Shown here in pieces: positions 48,042-58,164 of a stretch of DNA of 64,000 nt. Each line of letters starts with the position of its first letter. Positions within the stretch are counted from its first letter, which is position 1. The position numbers and the translations under genes are program-made. Origin of the DNA: JBCCFC01 sp965213595 (lineage in GTDB: Bacteria; Chloroflexota; Anaerolineae; Caldilineales; Caldilineaceae); NCBI GenBank assembly GCA_965213595.1, contig CBDBZO010000001.1, forward strand, positions 741,510-805,509, written 5' to 3'. Below the pieces are notes generated by a model. That model was not told the origin of the DNA. It ran no database searches and saw nothing but the letters and a program-made list of their open reading frames with translations.

Positions 48042-48104
48042 CACGAAGAGCACGAAGGCACACGAAGGGTTGCTCGCCAACGATCTTCCTTCGTGCTCTT
48101 CGTG
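48042..48104. repeat. Hairpin repeat of CACGAAGAG/CACGAAGG words
   Basis: CACGAAGAGCACGAAGG (48042-48058) pairs perfectly with 48088-48104. The words have a 9-base period and match the repeat at 6708-6785. Confidence 0.7.
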
Positions 48105-48122
48105 TCCTTCGCAGATTGCTTT

Positions 48123-48884
48123 CTATTTGTGTGCCTCCAGCGACGAGCCGCCAAGTTCGATCAGGATGGCCCCGATTTGACGCAGACAGCTGTTCAAGTC
48201 GCGCTCGATTTCGCCGGACGAGAAGGTGAGCAGTCGCCAACGTTCGTGAACCGGCGGCGCGAAGGGGCGTTCGCGCAGGCTGTCGTCCGCCTCGGCGCAG
48301 CGGATGCCGAGGTGGCCGCCGCGGGCGCGCAGCGAGATGTCCATCGGCCAATCGTCGACGATGCGATTTTTGAGCGGGCGCAAGCGATGTTCGCGCAGGG
48401 CCTGCCAGAGCGTCTCAAAAGGATCGCTCTTGGGAAAGAGATCGCGCACGTCCTGGGCGGCGAGCAGGTGGGCGAGCGTGGTGTGGATAAAGGTGAGCCG
48501 GCGCAGCGTGGCGGAGGGAATCGGCGGGTCGAGCCGCTGGAGCGGGCCGATGTCGATGCGAAAGTAGTAGTCGTCCGCGCGCGGATGGTCGGCGGCGTCG
48601 GGCATCAGCTCGGCGCGGGTCAGCAGACGGTAGCGACGGGTCGGTGCGTAGTAGGTGACGGTTTGCGCTTCGGGCGCGGGCGCGAACTTGCCGGTCTGGT
48701 AGAAGGCAAGGTAGTCGGCGGCGATGCGCTTGGGCGCGCGGCGCTGCGGAATCCGATACCAGCCTTCGGAGGCGGCGCGACGCAGGTCGTCGGCGTTGTT
48801 CATTACGGCCACGAGCACCGAGCGGCGGCGCGACTCGGCGTCGGGGTAGGTCGAACGATCGGGGCTGGTGTCAGGGGTGGACAT
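48123..48884 (-). CDS. Conserved-type hypothetical protein
   Basis: The 253-residue soluble protein starts SVLVAVMNNADDLRRAASEGWYRIPQRRAPKRIAADYLAFYQTG, a front reminiscent of small EVE-like or PUA-like domains (WYRIP, YLAFYQ, YYAPTRRYRLLTRAEL). It ends with an Arg-rich region: GGHLGIRCAEADDSLRERPF. No motif pins its function. A nucleic-acid-related role is only a suggestion. Confidence 0.65.
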   Translation of the reverse strand: MSTPDTSPDRSTYPDAESRRRSVLVAVMNNADDLRRAASEGWYRIPQRRAPKRIAADYLAFYQTGKFAPAPEAQTVTYYAPTRRYRLLTRAELMPDAADHPRADDYYFRIDIGPLQRLDPPIPSATLRRLTFIHTTLAHLLAAQDVRDLFPKSDPFETLWQALREHRLRPLKNRIVDDWPMDISLRARGGHLGIRCAEADDSLRERPFAPPVHERWRLLTFSSGEIERDLNSCLRQIGAILIELGGSSLEAHK

Positions 48885-49070
48885 GAAGAAACTATAATGC
48901 AGGAGAGGAGAGTATACAAATCGCTTGACGACGGTGCAGGGGCAAAAGATTTTGAGGCGCGATCTACGCGGAGTTTAGGGCGAATACTTGGTGGTAAGGC
49001 TGCCAACGGCGCTGCTGCATCGGAGGTGATAGATTGGCTATAGAATTTAAATGTATTGGGGAGGCAGAAG

Positions 49071-49193
49071 GTGTTCACTCGAAAATTGCCAGCCAGACCG
49101 ATCTTTCACCGGCACAATCTGCTGGCTGTGTTTGCCGCCGTTGTCGTGCCGCCCTTTGTGCTGGCGCTGGCGGTGACGTTTTTGCTGGGGTAA
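49071..49193 (+). CDS. Small single-span membrane protein (40 residues)
   Basis: A GTG at 49071, with GGGGAGG six bases upstream, opens a 40-codon frame ending TAA at 49193. The product has a basic N-terminus (MFTRKLPARPIFHRHN) and one hydrophobic helix (LLAVFAAVVVPPFVLALAVTFLLG). Good ribosome-binding site and the sharply amphipathic-then-hydrophobic pattern argue that it is real. It lies in an otherwise gene-free gap of 315 bp. Function unknown. Confidence 0.5.
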   Translation: MFTRKLPARPIFHRHNLLAVFAAVVVPPFVLALAVTFLLG

Positions 49194-49199
49194 GCTGCC

Positions 49200-49904
49200 T
49201 CACGGCGTCGGCGTGAGCAGCGCCTCCACTTCAGCGTCGAGATCAACATCCAGCTCCAGCTCGTCCCTCTCAATTGGCTCCATCGCTTCGGCAATCAGCG
49301 TGGCAATGGGGCCCGGCCCTTCCGCCCGCTCGACCACCGTTAGATCGTCTGCCCCGAAGAGCCGCAAATTCCCCGCGGCGACCCACCCCGCCACCGCGGC
49401 TTCCGTATACGCCGCCAGCCAATTCCCATCCGCCGAACGCCCCGTTACGGTGACGGTTGTGCCCGCGGGCAGCGACTGCAGCGCCGCGCCGCCGGGCGCG
49501 TCCAGCAGCGTCGCGCCGCCGGTGGCGATGCCCAGCGCCGTGGGCGGGCGCGGCGTAGCCAGCAGCCCCGTGATCAGGTCGAGCCGCGGGGCCGAGGTCG
49601 CACTGTCGGTCACACCATCCCCGCTGGGCAGCGCGCCGCCCGACGCATCCGGCGTGAGCGTGGCGGCGGCGGGGAGGGGCGTGGCATCGGCGAAGACGGG
49701 CGTTGGCTGATCGGGGCGGGCCACATCCGCGGGGATCGCCGTCGCCGCGGATGGCGGGCCCCCGCAGGCGGTAAGAGTAAGCAGCGCGACGGCTAAGGCG
49801 ATGAAACGGATGGGGGTACTGCTTAATCCATATTGCTTATGGGAGGCTTTGTTGGCAACGACCTCTTGCAATACGCAGCAAGCACTAGGCAATCCTTTAC
49901 TCAT
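49200..49904 (-). CDS. Lipoprotein with SH3-like (SH3b) domain
   Basis: The 235-residue product has a hydrophobic signal with LLTLTAC lipobox about 45 residues in, a long Pro/Ala/Thr linker and one bacterial SH3 domain (ATLLDAPGGAALQSLPAGTTVTVTGRSADGNWLAAY..GWVAAGNLRL). ATG 49904 overlaps the stop of the FtsX-type permease gene. The first ~30 residues are coded by a heptad repeat, so the true start could be internal and non-ATG. It may tether the exporter to the cell envelope. Confidence 0.7.
   Translation of the reverse strand: MSKGLPSACCVLQEVVANKASHKQYGLSSTPIRFIALAVALLTLTACGGPPSAATAIPADVARPDQPTPVFADATPLPAAATLTPDASGGALPSGDGVTDSATSAPRLDLITGLLATPRPPTALGIATGGATLLDAPGGAALQSLPAGTTVTVTGRSADGNWLAAYTEAAVAGWVAAGNLRLFGADDLTVVERAEGPGPIATLIAEAMEPIERDELELDVDLDAEVEALLTPTP
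49857..49893. repeat. Heptad repeat in the 5' end of the SH3 lipoprotein gene
   Basis: GCAATAC-GCAGCAA-GCACTAG-GCAATCC shows a 7-base period and is the reverse-complement type of the words at 2500 and 41925. It is read in frame as LPSACCVLQ. Confidence 0.6.
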
Positions 49905-51129
49905 AGCGCAACGCATCAATCGGATTGAGCCGGCTCGCTTGAAACGCTGGGTAGATACCGAAAAAGAGGCCGACCGCCATGGAAAAGAGCACGGCGATCA
50001 GAACGGCATCCACGCCGACGCCGGCATTAAAATTTTCCGAGAACTGGCTGGCCGCGAAGGAGCCGGCCCAGCCCAGCCCCACCCCAATCAGCCCGCCGAC
50101 GAGCGAGAGCGTAATCGCTTCGATCAGGAATTGGAGCAGAACATCGCGCCGCTTGGCGCCCACGGCTTTGCGCAGGCCGATTTCGCGCGTGCGCTCCGTC
50201 ACGCTCACGAGCATGATGTTCATGATGCCAATGCCGCCCACCAGCAGGCTGATGCCGGCAATCGCGCCGAGAAAGAGCGTGAGCAGGCCGAGGATGTCGC
50301 CAAAGACGGAAATGACATCTGTCTGGCTGATAATCGTAAAGTTGTCGTTGTCCAGATAGGCGACGTTGCGTCGATCACGCAGGACTTCGGCGATTTGGTC
50401 GCGGGCGGCGTCCATGCGGTCGGCATCGAGAACCGAGGCGTAGATAATGCTGACGATGTAGTCGCCGCTGAGGGTTTGCGCGCGGAAGATGCGCTCCTGC
50501 CCGGTGCTAAGCGGCACGAGCACCGTGTTGTCCTGATCGCCGCCCAGGCCACCAATTCCCTCCATCACGCCGATCACGCGGAAGTTGAGGTTGTTGATGC
50601 GAATGGTCTGATCGATGGCGTACTCGTTGGGCTCAAAGAGATCGCGGTAGACGGTCTGCCCCAGCACGGCGACGCGGGCACGTTCCTCAAAGTCGGCTTG
50701 GGTAAAAAATTCGCCCTCGGCAATCTCCCAGCTGCGCACGTCGCGGTAGTTGGGCATAACCGCCTGCACCTGAGCGTTCTTGCTTTCCGTGCCGTGGTCG
50801 ACAACGCCGCCGCCCGTATACTCGGCCGTCACGGCGCGCACGTCCGGCACGCGTGAGGGATCGCTGAGCGCGGTCGCGTCGTCCAGCGTGATTGGCTTGG
50901 GCGCGCTGCCGGTCGGCTGGCCGTCCAGCCCGCCGCCGGCGACGAAGAGCAGGTTGCTGCCCAGCCCCGCAAACGAGTCCGTCACAAAGCGCTCGACGCC
51001 GCGACCGAGCGAGATCAGCACGATCACCGCGCCGACGCCGATGATGATGCCCAACATAGTCAGCACGCTGCGCAGCTTGTTGGCGGCCAGGGCGCGCAGG
51101 GCGATACGAATGGATTCGAGTAGTTGCAT
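49897..51129 (-). CDS. MacB/FtsX-type ABC transporter permease
   Basis: The 410-residue protein has the MacB_PCD-FtsX arrangement: an N-terminal helix (LRSVLTMLGIIIGVGAVIVLISLG), a large periplasmic domain (about residues 45-280) and three C-terminal helices beginning LGLLTLFLGAIAGISLLVGGIGIMNIMLVSVTERTREIGLRKAVGA. It is the membrane part of a MacAB-type mechanotransmitter exporter whose adaptor and ATPase genes are at 53732 and 52524. The DUF3800 gene separates it from them. ATG 51129 gives the standard N-terminus. Confidence 0.92.
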   Translation of the reverse strand: MQLLESIRIALRALAANKLRSVLTMLGIIIGVGAVIVLISLGRGVERFVTDSFAGLGSNLLFVAGGGLDGQPTGSAPKPITLDDATALSDPSRVPDVRAVTAEYTGGGVVDHGTESKNAQVQAVMPNYRDVRSWEIAEGEFFTQADFEERARVAVLGQTVYRDLFEPNEYAIDQTIRINNLNFRVIGVMEGIGGLGGDQDNTVLVPLSTGQERIFRAQTLSGDYIVSIIYASVLDADRMDAARDQIAEVLRDRRNVAYLDNDNFTIISQTDVISVFGDILGLLTLFLGAIAGISLLVGGIGIMNIMLVSVTERTREIGLRKAVGAKRRDVLLQFLIEAITLSLVGGLIGVGLGWAGSFAASQFSENFNAGVGVDAVLIAVLFSMAVGLFFGIYPAFQASRLNPIDALRYE

Positions 51130-51298
51130 ATTCTTCTGTAGAAGAAACATCATAAGAAAGAACAAAATTTCGGATTGACAACTAGCAAAAATGTGTTACG
51201 ATCTGTGTAGAAAGCCCTGCTTTTCGCGAAGTCTCAAGTTCCACTTGGGAAACGGTGCTGGCTAGTCCAGCTCCATAGCGAGAGCGGGGCTTGATCGT

Positions 51299-52472
51299 TT
51301 ACGGCTTATTTTGTGCGTTGTCTACGACATAGTTTTGAGGCTGAAAAAGCCAGTGTCGATACGGATGATGCCAAAAATTGGCGCGGCTACTTCCTTTGCC
51401 CGTCGATATTCCAATATTGAAGCGAGGGTAAATTCCACCAATACGCTTCAGAATATGCTTGTACAGTTTCTCTTTGGCAATCGTTTTCTTTCCACGCCGA
51501 TTTGAACTGGGCAGCTTGACAAGATGTTGATTGTTTAGACGAAACTGCATAGAACCGAGAACCACGTCTAGACACTGCAATACGTCATGCTGATGCGAGT
51601 CAACCTCTGCAATTTGGTCTTCTCGAATATGAATTGCAGCGCGGCGTAACTGAGGGTCTCGATTAAGGCCAATCAAAAATGAGCGAAACTGCGCTACTTT
51701 TTCTTTTTGATCTGGAAATCGGTCAAAATACAAACGTAGATTTACAGGTGATTGACTAGAATTTGAATATTGTAAACCAAATGCATGTTTGATGAACTGG
51801 TAGTAGAGCAGAAAGTACTCGTGCTCTCGATGATACGGGTCCAAGCCTTGGGGCACATAGCGATTCTGCGTGAACATAATACGCACTTTGCTCGCGTCTT
51901 CTGCTACAAGATCGAAAAAACAGTCAATGAGGGCCATGTATTTTGTAAGATACTGGGCAGTTACTTTGGACCACTTAATCTCGTTGTACAGGTTTTGCTC
52001 GATTTTCGCAGCCCCTAACTGAGCACGTATTCGATTAATATCGGAGGAGCGCAATACGCCCCCGAGGTCATCACATCGCCCACCACCCAGTGGCAGCGCA
52101 GTCGCGTCAAGTACGGCGCATCGACCACCAATGGACTGGACAACGGGCACGGCCCTTTGGTATTCGACGGGTGGATTCGTTGGGTCCTGGTGCGCGACCC
52201 GAATGGTGATTATCCAACCCGGGTAGTGGCTCCAGAAAGCCGCCTGGTATCCAAAGTCCGAGCCGACCTTTCACGACTTGCTCTTCTGCGTCCGCCGTTC
52301 CCTTTGGCAACATCGCTTTTCCCACAATGATAGCTTCCTATTGTACAAAGTCGAGCTGAGCACGTATTCGATTAATATCGGAGGAGCGAATCAATACGCC
52401 CCCGTAGAAATTGGAGTAGTAAGGGCCGCGCTTAATGGATTCGTCTGCGTAGATTATGTATTCGGTAGCCAT
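51299..52472 (-). pseudogene. DUF3800-family gene split by a duplication-flanked insertion
   Basis: The normal DUF3800 start is ATG 52472 (MATEYIIYADESIKRGPYYSNFYGGVLIRSSDINRIRAQL), with the RNase-H-like YADES motif. The frame then ends at 52338. The downstream part resumes after a second copy of the codons GGVL(I)RSSDINRIRAQL (52019-52064 versus 52356-52403) and continues EQNLYNEIKWSKVTAQYLTKYM to the stop at 51299. About 290 bp of foreign sequence lie between the copies; one plus-strand frame there (52062-52325, with NGLDNGHGPLVFDGWIRWVLVRDPNGDY) looks like a gene fragment. The gene is A+T-rich compared with the exporter genes around it. Confidence 0.75.
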
Positions 52473-52523
52473 ACACAATTCTAAAATACTTTGTGCAGCT
52501 ACCCAAGTGAAGAAAAGTTTTGT

Positions 52524-53609
<1,086 letters not shown>

Positions 53610-53731
53610 ATATTTTTAGAATTAGAAATCGAGGAGTAGGACGCCCTTGTGACGGATCGATTCCGATAGAAAGTCGAGTGCTCGTCCCCCGCCGTTTGCA
53701 CGGGGACGTGCTCATTCCGCGACAAGGTTTC

Positions 53732-55201
53732 CTACCCGCCAAAGATCGCGTTCCGCAGCTCCTCCTCGCTGCTGCGGGTAACCAGCGCAATCTCATCCCC
53801 CTCATTGACGCCCGCCACAATTTGGCTCTGCGATTCGTTGCGTAGCCCCAGCTCAATCTCCTGCAGGGCCGGTGCGCCGTTGACGACGCGGTAGACGAAG
53901 GCCTGATCCGTCTCGCGGTCGAGCTGAATGTAGCGGTTGGAAATTAGCAGCACGTCGTTGACTTCCGCCGTGGTGATGATGGCGGTGGCGCTCATGCCGG
54001 AGCGCAGCGGCGCGTCCGTCTCGTCCGGCACAATTTCCACCTCGTAGGCAATCACGCCGTTTACGTCCGAAGCCGTCGACGAAATGGAGGCGATGCGACC
54101 CGTCAGGTCGCGCTCCGGCAGCGCGTCTACGCTGATGCGGGCGGGCTGGCCCTCGGCGAGCTGGCGCACGTCGATCTCGTCCACCAGCACGGTCATGTGG
54201 AAGCGCTCCAGGTCAGTGAGCTGGATGGGCGGCAGCAGCGCGCCGCCCGCGTACAGCTCGCCCTGCCGAATGTTGACCTGGCTCACGACGCCGTCAAACG
54301 GCGCGGTGATCTGCGCATTCTGCAGGGCGCGCTCGGCCTGGAGCACGCTCAACTCGGCCTGCTGCACCTGCGCGCGCGCAATGTCGACATCCTCCTGCGC
54401 CGGGCCGTCCACCAAGGTCTGCAAATTATCCTGGGCGGTAATCAGCTGGCTCTGCGCCTGCCGCACGCCCAGCTCGGCGGCGGCGATCTGGCTCTGCGCC
54501 CCGACGACGGCGGCGTTGGTCGGCCCCTGATCGGTGAGCGCGGCCTGGGCGCGGGCGGCCTCTAGGGCTACCGTCGCCTGCTCAAGCTGAGCGGCCTGGG
54601 GCAACATGCCCACGTTGGGCTGATCGCGCACCTGGTTATAGGCCTGCTGCGCCTGCTTGACGCTGGCCTCGGCCTGGCGCACGTTGGCCTCGTTCACCGT
54701 CTGCTGGTCCGCCGTCGCGCCGACGAAGAGCTGGTTGTAGCTCGCCTGCGCGCTTGTCAAGGCCGCCTCGGCGTTGGCAACGCCCGCCTGCGCCACCTCG
54801 ATCGCCGCCTGGGCCGACACGACATCGTTGCGCTCGACCGGCTTCTCCAGCTTCGCCAGCTGCGCGCGGCTGATGTCCAGCGTCACGTTGGCCTGGGCCA
54901 GCGCCAGCGCCAGGTCGTCGGCGTCAAGCGTCGCCAGCAGCTGGCCCTCGGCCACGCGCTCGCCCGCCGAAACGAGCACGCTCTCCACGCGCCCGGCCCC
55001 GCTAAACGAAAGCGTGACCTCCGCCTCCGGCTCGATGCTGCCCGTGGCGCTGACGGTGTTGGCAATCGAGCCGCGCTCGACGGTAACGGTCTCGTAGGTA
55101 GGTTCGTCATCCTCGGCCTGCGCCGCGGCGTACTGCTGGTAGCCAAACCAGCCGCCCACGGCCAGCACGGCCACGATGACTAAGATGATAATGGTTCGCA
55201 T
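53732..55201 (-). CDS. MacA-type efflux adaptor (membrane fusion protein)
   Basis: The 489-residue protein has an N-terminal anchor (IIILVIVAVLAVGGWFGYQQY), a lipoyl/biotinyl-like half (SIEPEAEVTLSFSGAGRVESVLVSAGERVAEGQLLATLD), a long Ala/Gln-rich coiled-coil hairpin (about residues 105-270) and the second lipoyl half (ITAPFDGVVSQVNIRQGELY), then beta-barrel and proximal domains. It links a MacB-type permease to export across the outer layer. ATG 55201 is preferred to one two codons upstream. Confidence 0.92.
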   Translation of the reverse strand: MRTIIILVIVAVLAVGGWFGYQQYAAAQAEDDEPTYETVTVERGSIANTVSATGSIEPEAEVTLSFSGAGRVESVLVSAGERVAEGQLLATLDADDLALALAQANVTLDISRAQLAKLEKPVERNDVVSAQAAIEVAQAGVANAEAALTSAQASYNQLFVGATADQQTVNEANVRQAEASVKQAQQAYNQVRDQPNVGMLPQAAQLEQATVALEAARAQAALTDQGPTNAAVVGAQSQIAAAELGVRQAQSQLITAQDNLQTLVDGPAQEDVDIARAQVQQAELSVLQAERALQNAQITAPFDGVVSQVNIRQGELYAGGALLPPIQLTDLERFHMTVLVDEIDVRQLAEGQPARISVDALPERDLTGRIASISSTASDVNGVIAYEVEIVPDETDAPLRSGMSATAIITTAEVNDVLLISNRYIQLDRETDQAFVYRVVNGAPALQEIELGLRNESQSQIVAGVNEGDEIALVTRSSEEELRNAIFGG

Positions 55202-55347
55202 AGACAACTTTGATTTGTGAAAATTTTAACTCACTCTACGCCAGATCACGTGGAAACGCAGTAATCCTACTCCGCCAGCCACGGGTAGATAACGATTAGG
55301 TTCCGTCGACATGTGGCTGAGCGGGCTTGAAAGGTAAGTCGAGCGCG

Positions 55348-55467
55348 CCCTCATCCCCAGCCCTTCTCCCATCCTGGGAGAAGGGCGCCAGCCTCTCCCC
55401 TCCCCCTCGCACCTGAGCCGTGATTGTCACTTGCCAACCTCTCCCCTCTCCCACCGTGGGAGAGGGG
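55348..55467. repeat. Paired CCCTTCTCCC-type intergenic hairpins
   Basis: CCCTTCTCCC-N5-GGGAGAAGGG (55361-55385) and CCCCTCTCCC-N5-GGGAGAGGGG (55443-55467) lie in the 439-bp gap between the adaptor and adenosyltransferase genes, with the CCCTCATCCCCAGCCC prefix known from many genomes. No gene was seen in this gap. Confidence 0.75.
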
Positions 55468-55640
55468 CCGGAGGTGAGGGCCACTTTCCCACGGTCAACG
55501 GAACCTCCTAACAGACGCTCTTTACCCAAAACTTTGTTAGCTGTCCAATCGTTGTCCAATGCTTGTGGCGTACTGTACAATAGTGGAATCATGATAAACC
55601 AGTGAATGCTAAACCAAAGTGAATATCTTCATAAACCAAC

Positions 55641-56216
55641 ATGAAAATCTATACAAAGACCGGCGATGAAGGCAAAACCTCGCTCTTTGGCGGGCGACGC
55701 GTCTCCAAGGCCCACGCACGCATCGAGGCCTACGGACTAGCCGATCACCTCAACGCCCAGCTCGGCGTCGTCTGTCTACACGTCCCGCCCGGCGATCTGC
55801 TTGATCGCCTTCAGCGCGTCCAGGCCGAGCTCTTTAACCTTGGCGCTGATCTCGCCACGCCGCTGGACGTACAAAATGACTACATCGTGCGGCTGGAAGC
55901 GCACGGAGTCGAGCAACTTGAGCGCGAAATCGACGAAATGGAGGAGTCGCTCTCGCCGCTGGTCACCTTCATCCTGCCCGGTGGGACGCCCGCCGCCGCC
56001 CACCTCCACGTCGCCCGCACCACCTGTCGCCAAGTCGAGCGCGCCGTGGTGGCTCTGGCCGATATGGAGCCGATCAACCAGCAGGTCGCCACCTACCTCA
56101 ATCGGCTGTCGGACTGGCTCTTTGTGCTGGCGCGCATTGCCAACGCGCGAGCGGGCGTCGCCGATGTGCCGTGGATCTCGCCGCGAGCGCAGCCTGCGAA
56201 TGGCCGCGCGGTTTGA
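55641..56216 (+). CDS. Cob(I)alamin adenosyltransferase (PduO type)
   Basis: The 191-residue protein opens with the PduO ATP motif KIYTKTGDEGKTSLFGGRRVSKAHARIEAYG and contains FILPGGTPAAAHLHVARTTCRQVERAVV and a NRLSDWLFVLAR end, the trimeric helical-bundle adenosyltransferase. The usual V-D-E-L-N after the loop is A-D-H-L-N. It transfers an adenosyl group from ATP to cob(I)alamin to make coenzyme B12. No B12-dependent enzyme adjoins. Confidence 0.93.
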   Translation: MKIYTKTGDEGKTSLFGGRRVSKAHARIEAYGLADHLNAQLGVVCLHVPPGDLLDRLQRVQAELFNLGADLATPLDVQNDYIVRLEAHGVEQLEREIDEMEESLSPLVTFILPGGTPAAAHLHVARTTCRQVERAVVALADMEPINQQVATYLNRLSDWLFVLARIANARAGVADVPWISPRAQPANGRAV

Positions 56217-56319
56217 TGTCCACTGTGCCGGGGCAGAGGTTGAAATGGCTGACGCGCGCGGATAAGCACACATTTGTCCGCGTTAGCGCGTTGCAGATCA
56301 GTACGTAGAACGGGGAGAA

Positions 56320-57159
56320 ATGTTGCGTAGAACGAGGAAAAAGCACGGGCTGCTGCTCGGCCAAATCGCCGTGCTCGGCCTGTTGGTGATGCTGCGGCCA
56401 CACGGATCAGCGGCGCGGGGGGCAAGCGATGTGCGCGTTGCCCTCCATCCGCTGCTGCACGGCGGCGTGACCATCGACGCGGGCTATACCGAGACTTACG
56501 AATGGCTCGTTGCGCTGGGGCCGTATCCCGTCATCAGCGGCGAGGCCATCGTCACGCTCAACGTGTTTGACGTGGATACGGCAGAGCCCGTCACCGATCT
56601 CGACGTGTCGATTCTGCTCGCGCCGCCCGGCAGCGCGCCCTGCTGTGATCCGTCGCAGCACCGCGGCCCGATTCCGCTCACCACCGACCCAATTATCTTC
56701 CCCGGCGACTACTCCGCCACGGTTCCGTTCGATGTGGCGGGTACGTGGACCATCGAGTTCACGGCATCACCCGCCGGTGGCGAAGCCGACAAAATGGGCG
56801 ACGAAACGCTAAAAGTCCTGGTAACGTTCAACGTGGAAGCCGCCAGCGCGACCGCCGCCGACACGCCCTTGTCCACTGTACCCTTGGCCCTGGACTGGGC
56901 CGTCACCGAGCCATTTACGCCGGTGGCAGGCAGCGACGCGCCCGTTGGTGCAGTGATCGACGGTGCGGTTGTCGATGAAGCGTCGACCGCGCTCGCTTCG
57001 CCGCTGCAAGCGCCATCGCCGTTGAGCCGTGCCGTCGCTGGCGATGGGGCTGCTGAGTCGCAGCCGCGGCGCTGGGTGTTGTGGGGCGTGCTGTTGCTGC
57101 TGCCGCTTGTAGTCGTGGGCGGGTGGATGTTGCGCGAGCCGCCGGGCAAGGGCGAATGA
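56320..57159 (+). CDS. Membrane-anchored protein with YtkA/FixH-like beta-domain
   Basis: The 279-residue protein has an N-terminal signal/anchor (LLLGQIAVLGLLVML), a beta-sandwich domain (about residues 35-170: DVRVALHPLLHGGV, VTLNVFDVDTAEPVTDLDVSILL, FPGDYSATVPFDVAGTWTIEF), a linker, and a C-terminal transmembrane helix (VLWGVLLLLPLVVVGGWML). The domain resembles YtkA-like or copper-trafficking CopC-type folds. The function is not established. Confidence 0.68.
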   Translation: MLRRTRKKHGLLLGQIAVLGLLVMLRPHGSAARGASDVRVALHPLLHGGVTIDAGYTETYEWLVALGPYPVISGEAIVTLNVFDVDTAEPVTDLDVSILLAPPGSAPCCDPSQHRGPIPLTTDPIIFPGDYSATVPFDVAGTWTIEFTASPAGGEADKMGDETLKVLVTFNVEAASATAADTPLSTVPLALDWAVTEPFTPVAGSDAPVGAVIDGAVVDEASTALASPLQAPSPLSRAVAGDGAAESQPRRWVLWGVLLLLPLVVVGGWMLREPPGKGE

Positions 57160-57213
57160 CGGGACGAGTTTGCACGGGTGGGTGTAAGTAAACCAAGCGG
57201 CCACTTAGACATC

Positions 57214-57345
57214 GCCCGGCGCTAAAGCCACCGGGCTGAAAAGCCAAAACCCGCTCAAAGCGGGTCGCAGCACTCTTTCAACCCGCTTTGAGCAGATCAG
57301 CTAAATAAAACGGGTAGTGAGGAGTGCGCACGCCCTCGTGCGCAC
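57214..57345. repeat. Cluster of intergenic hairpins
   Basis: GCCCGG/CCGGGC around CGCTAAAGCCA (57214-57236), ACCCGCTCAAAGCGGGT (57249-57265) with a near-copy at 57280-57293, and GTGCGCACG-CCCT-CGTGCGCAC (57324-57345). Together they fill the gap before the DUF2237 gene; no coding was seen. Confidence 0.65.
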
Positions 57346-57509
57346 GGGCCGACGAGATTACCCAATTAGTTCCTTAATCTGCCTCAGGCGGGTTTGAGCC
57401 AGCAAGCTGGTGGGCTTCAGCCACCAGCGGACACGGGTAGCCACCTGGGCGCAATTAAGCAGAGGCTTCTCTACTTTCAACCATCGCGTTCCAACCATCA
57501 CGGCCGTCG

Positions 57510-57896
57510 CTACTGCACTTCCGACTCAATCGCGTGCGCCTCCAAATCACGCATATTCACGAACTCCAGGGCCGAGATGTGCGTGGAATCGAGGACAACT
57601 GGCGGCGCGACGCCCGCCTCCAGCGCCTCCTGCCAGCGCGTGGCGCAGAGACACCACTGGTCGCCGTCTTTGAGGCCGGGGAACATAAATTCGGGCCGCG
57701 GCGTGATCAGGTCGTTGCCGCGCGACTTGGAAAATTCGAGAAACTCCTGCGTCATGCGGGCGCAGATAACGTGTACGCCCGCGTCGTCCGGCCCGGTGCG
57801 GCAGTCGCCGTCGCGGTAGAAGCCGGTCAGCGGGTCGATGCTGCAGGGCTGGAGCGCTTGACCGAGTATGTTTTGGGGTTGCGATTGGTCGCTCAT
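57510..57896 (-). CDS. DUF2237 family protein
   Basis: The 128-residue protein matches DUF2237 throughout: NILGQALQPCSIDPLTGFYRDGDCRTGPDDAGVHVICARMTQEFLEFSKSRGNDL, PRPEFMFPGLKDGDQWCLCATRW and APPVVLDSTHISALE. Conserved cysteines (PCS, DC, ICA, WCLCA) are all present. Its biochemical role is unknown. It is monocistronic here, with an AAGGAGA ribosome-binding site. Confidence 0.93.
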   Translation of the reverse strand: MSDQSQPQNILGQALQPCSIDPLTGFYRDGDCRTGPDDAGVHVICARMTQEFLEFSKSRGNDLITPRPEFMFPGLKDGDQWCLCATRWQEALEAGVAPPVVLDSTHISALEFVNMRDLEAHAIESEVQ

Positions 57897-58164
57897 GCGA
57901 TTCTCCTTGGGCTGATTTCGTTTGAGATCAGCCTAACCCAAGTCCATGCGGCAGACTGTGCGGGCGGTTCCGAATCAAATTAGGCGTCGATGAGCGTGGC
58001 GGTTGACGGTTTGGCTGTAGTGCCCACGGAAAACAAAATAAAAGTCTCGCTGTGGAATTAGTCTATATGCGATGAATCCATATAGAATTGGGGTTCGTTG
58101 ACAGCTGCGATGGAATCTACTCTATCGCCACTGGTGAAGAGGGTTGTGATTGGAGAGGTAACTT

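Noticed and set aside
48042..48154. Upstream start at 48154 for the CDP-alcohol transferase
   Set aside because: The extra N-terminus is translated hairpin repeat (KDTKSTKEDRW) and is charged, unlike the family.
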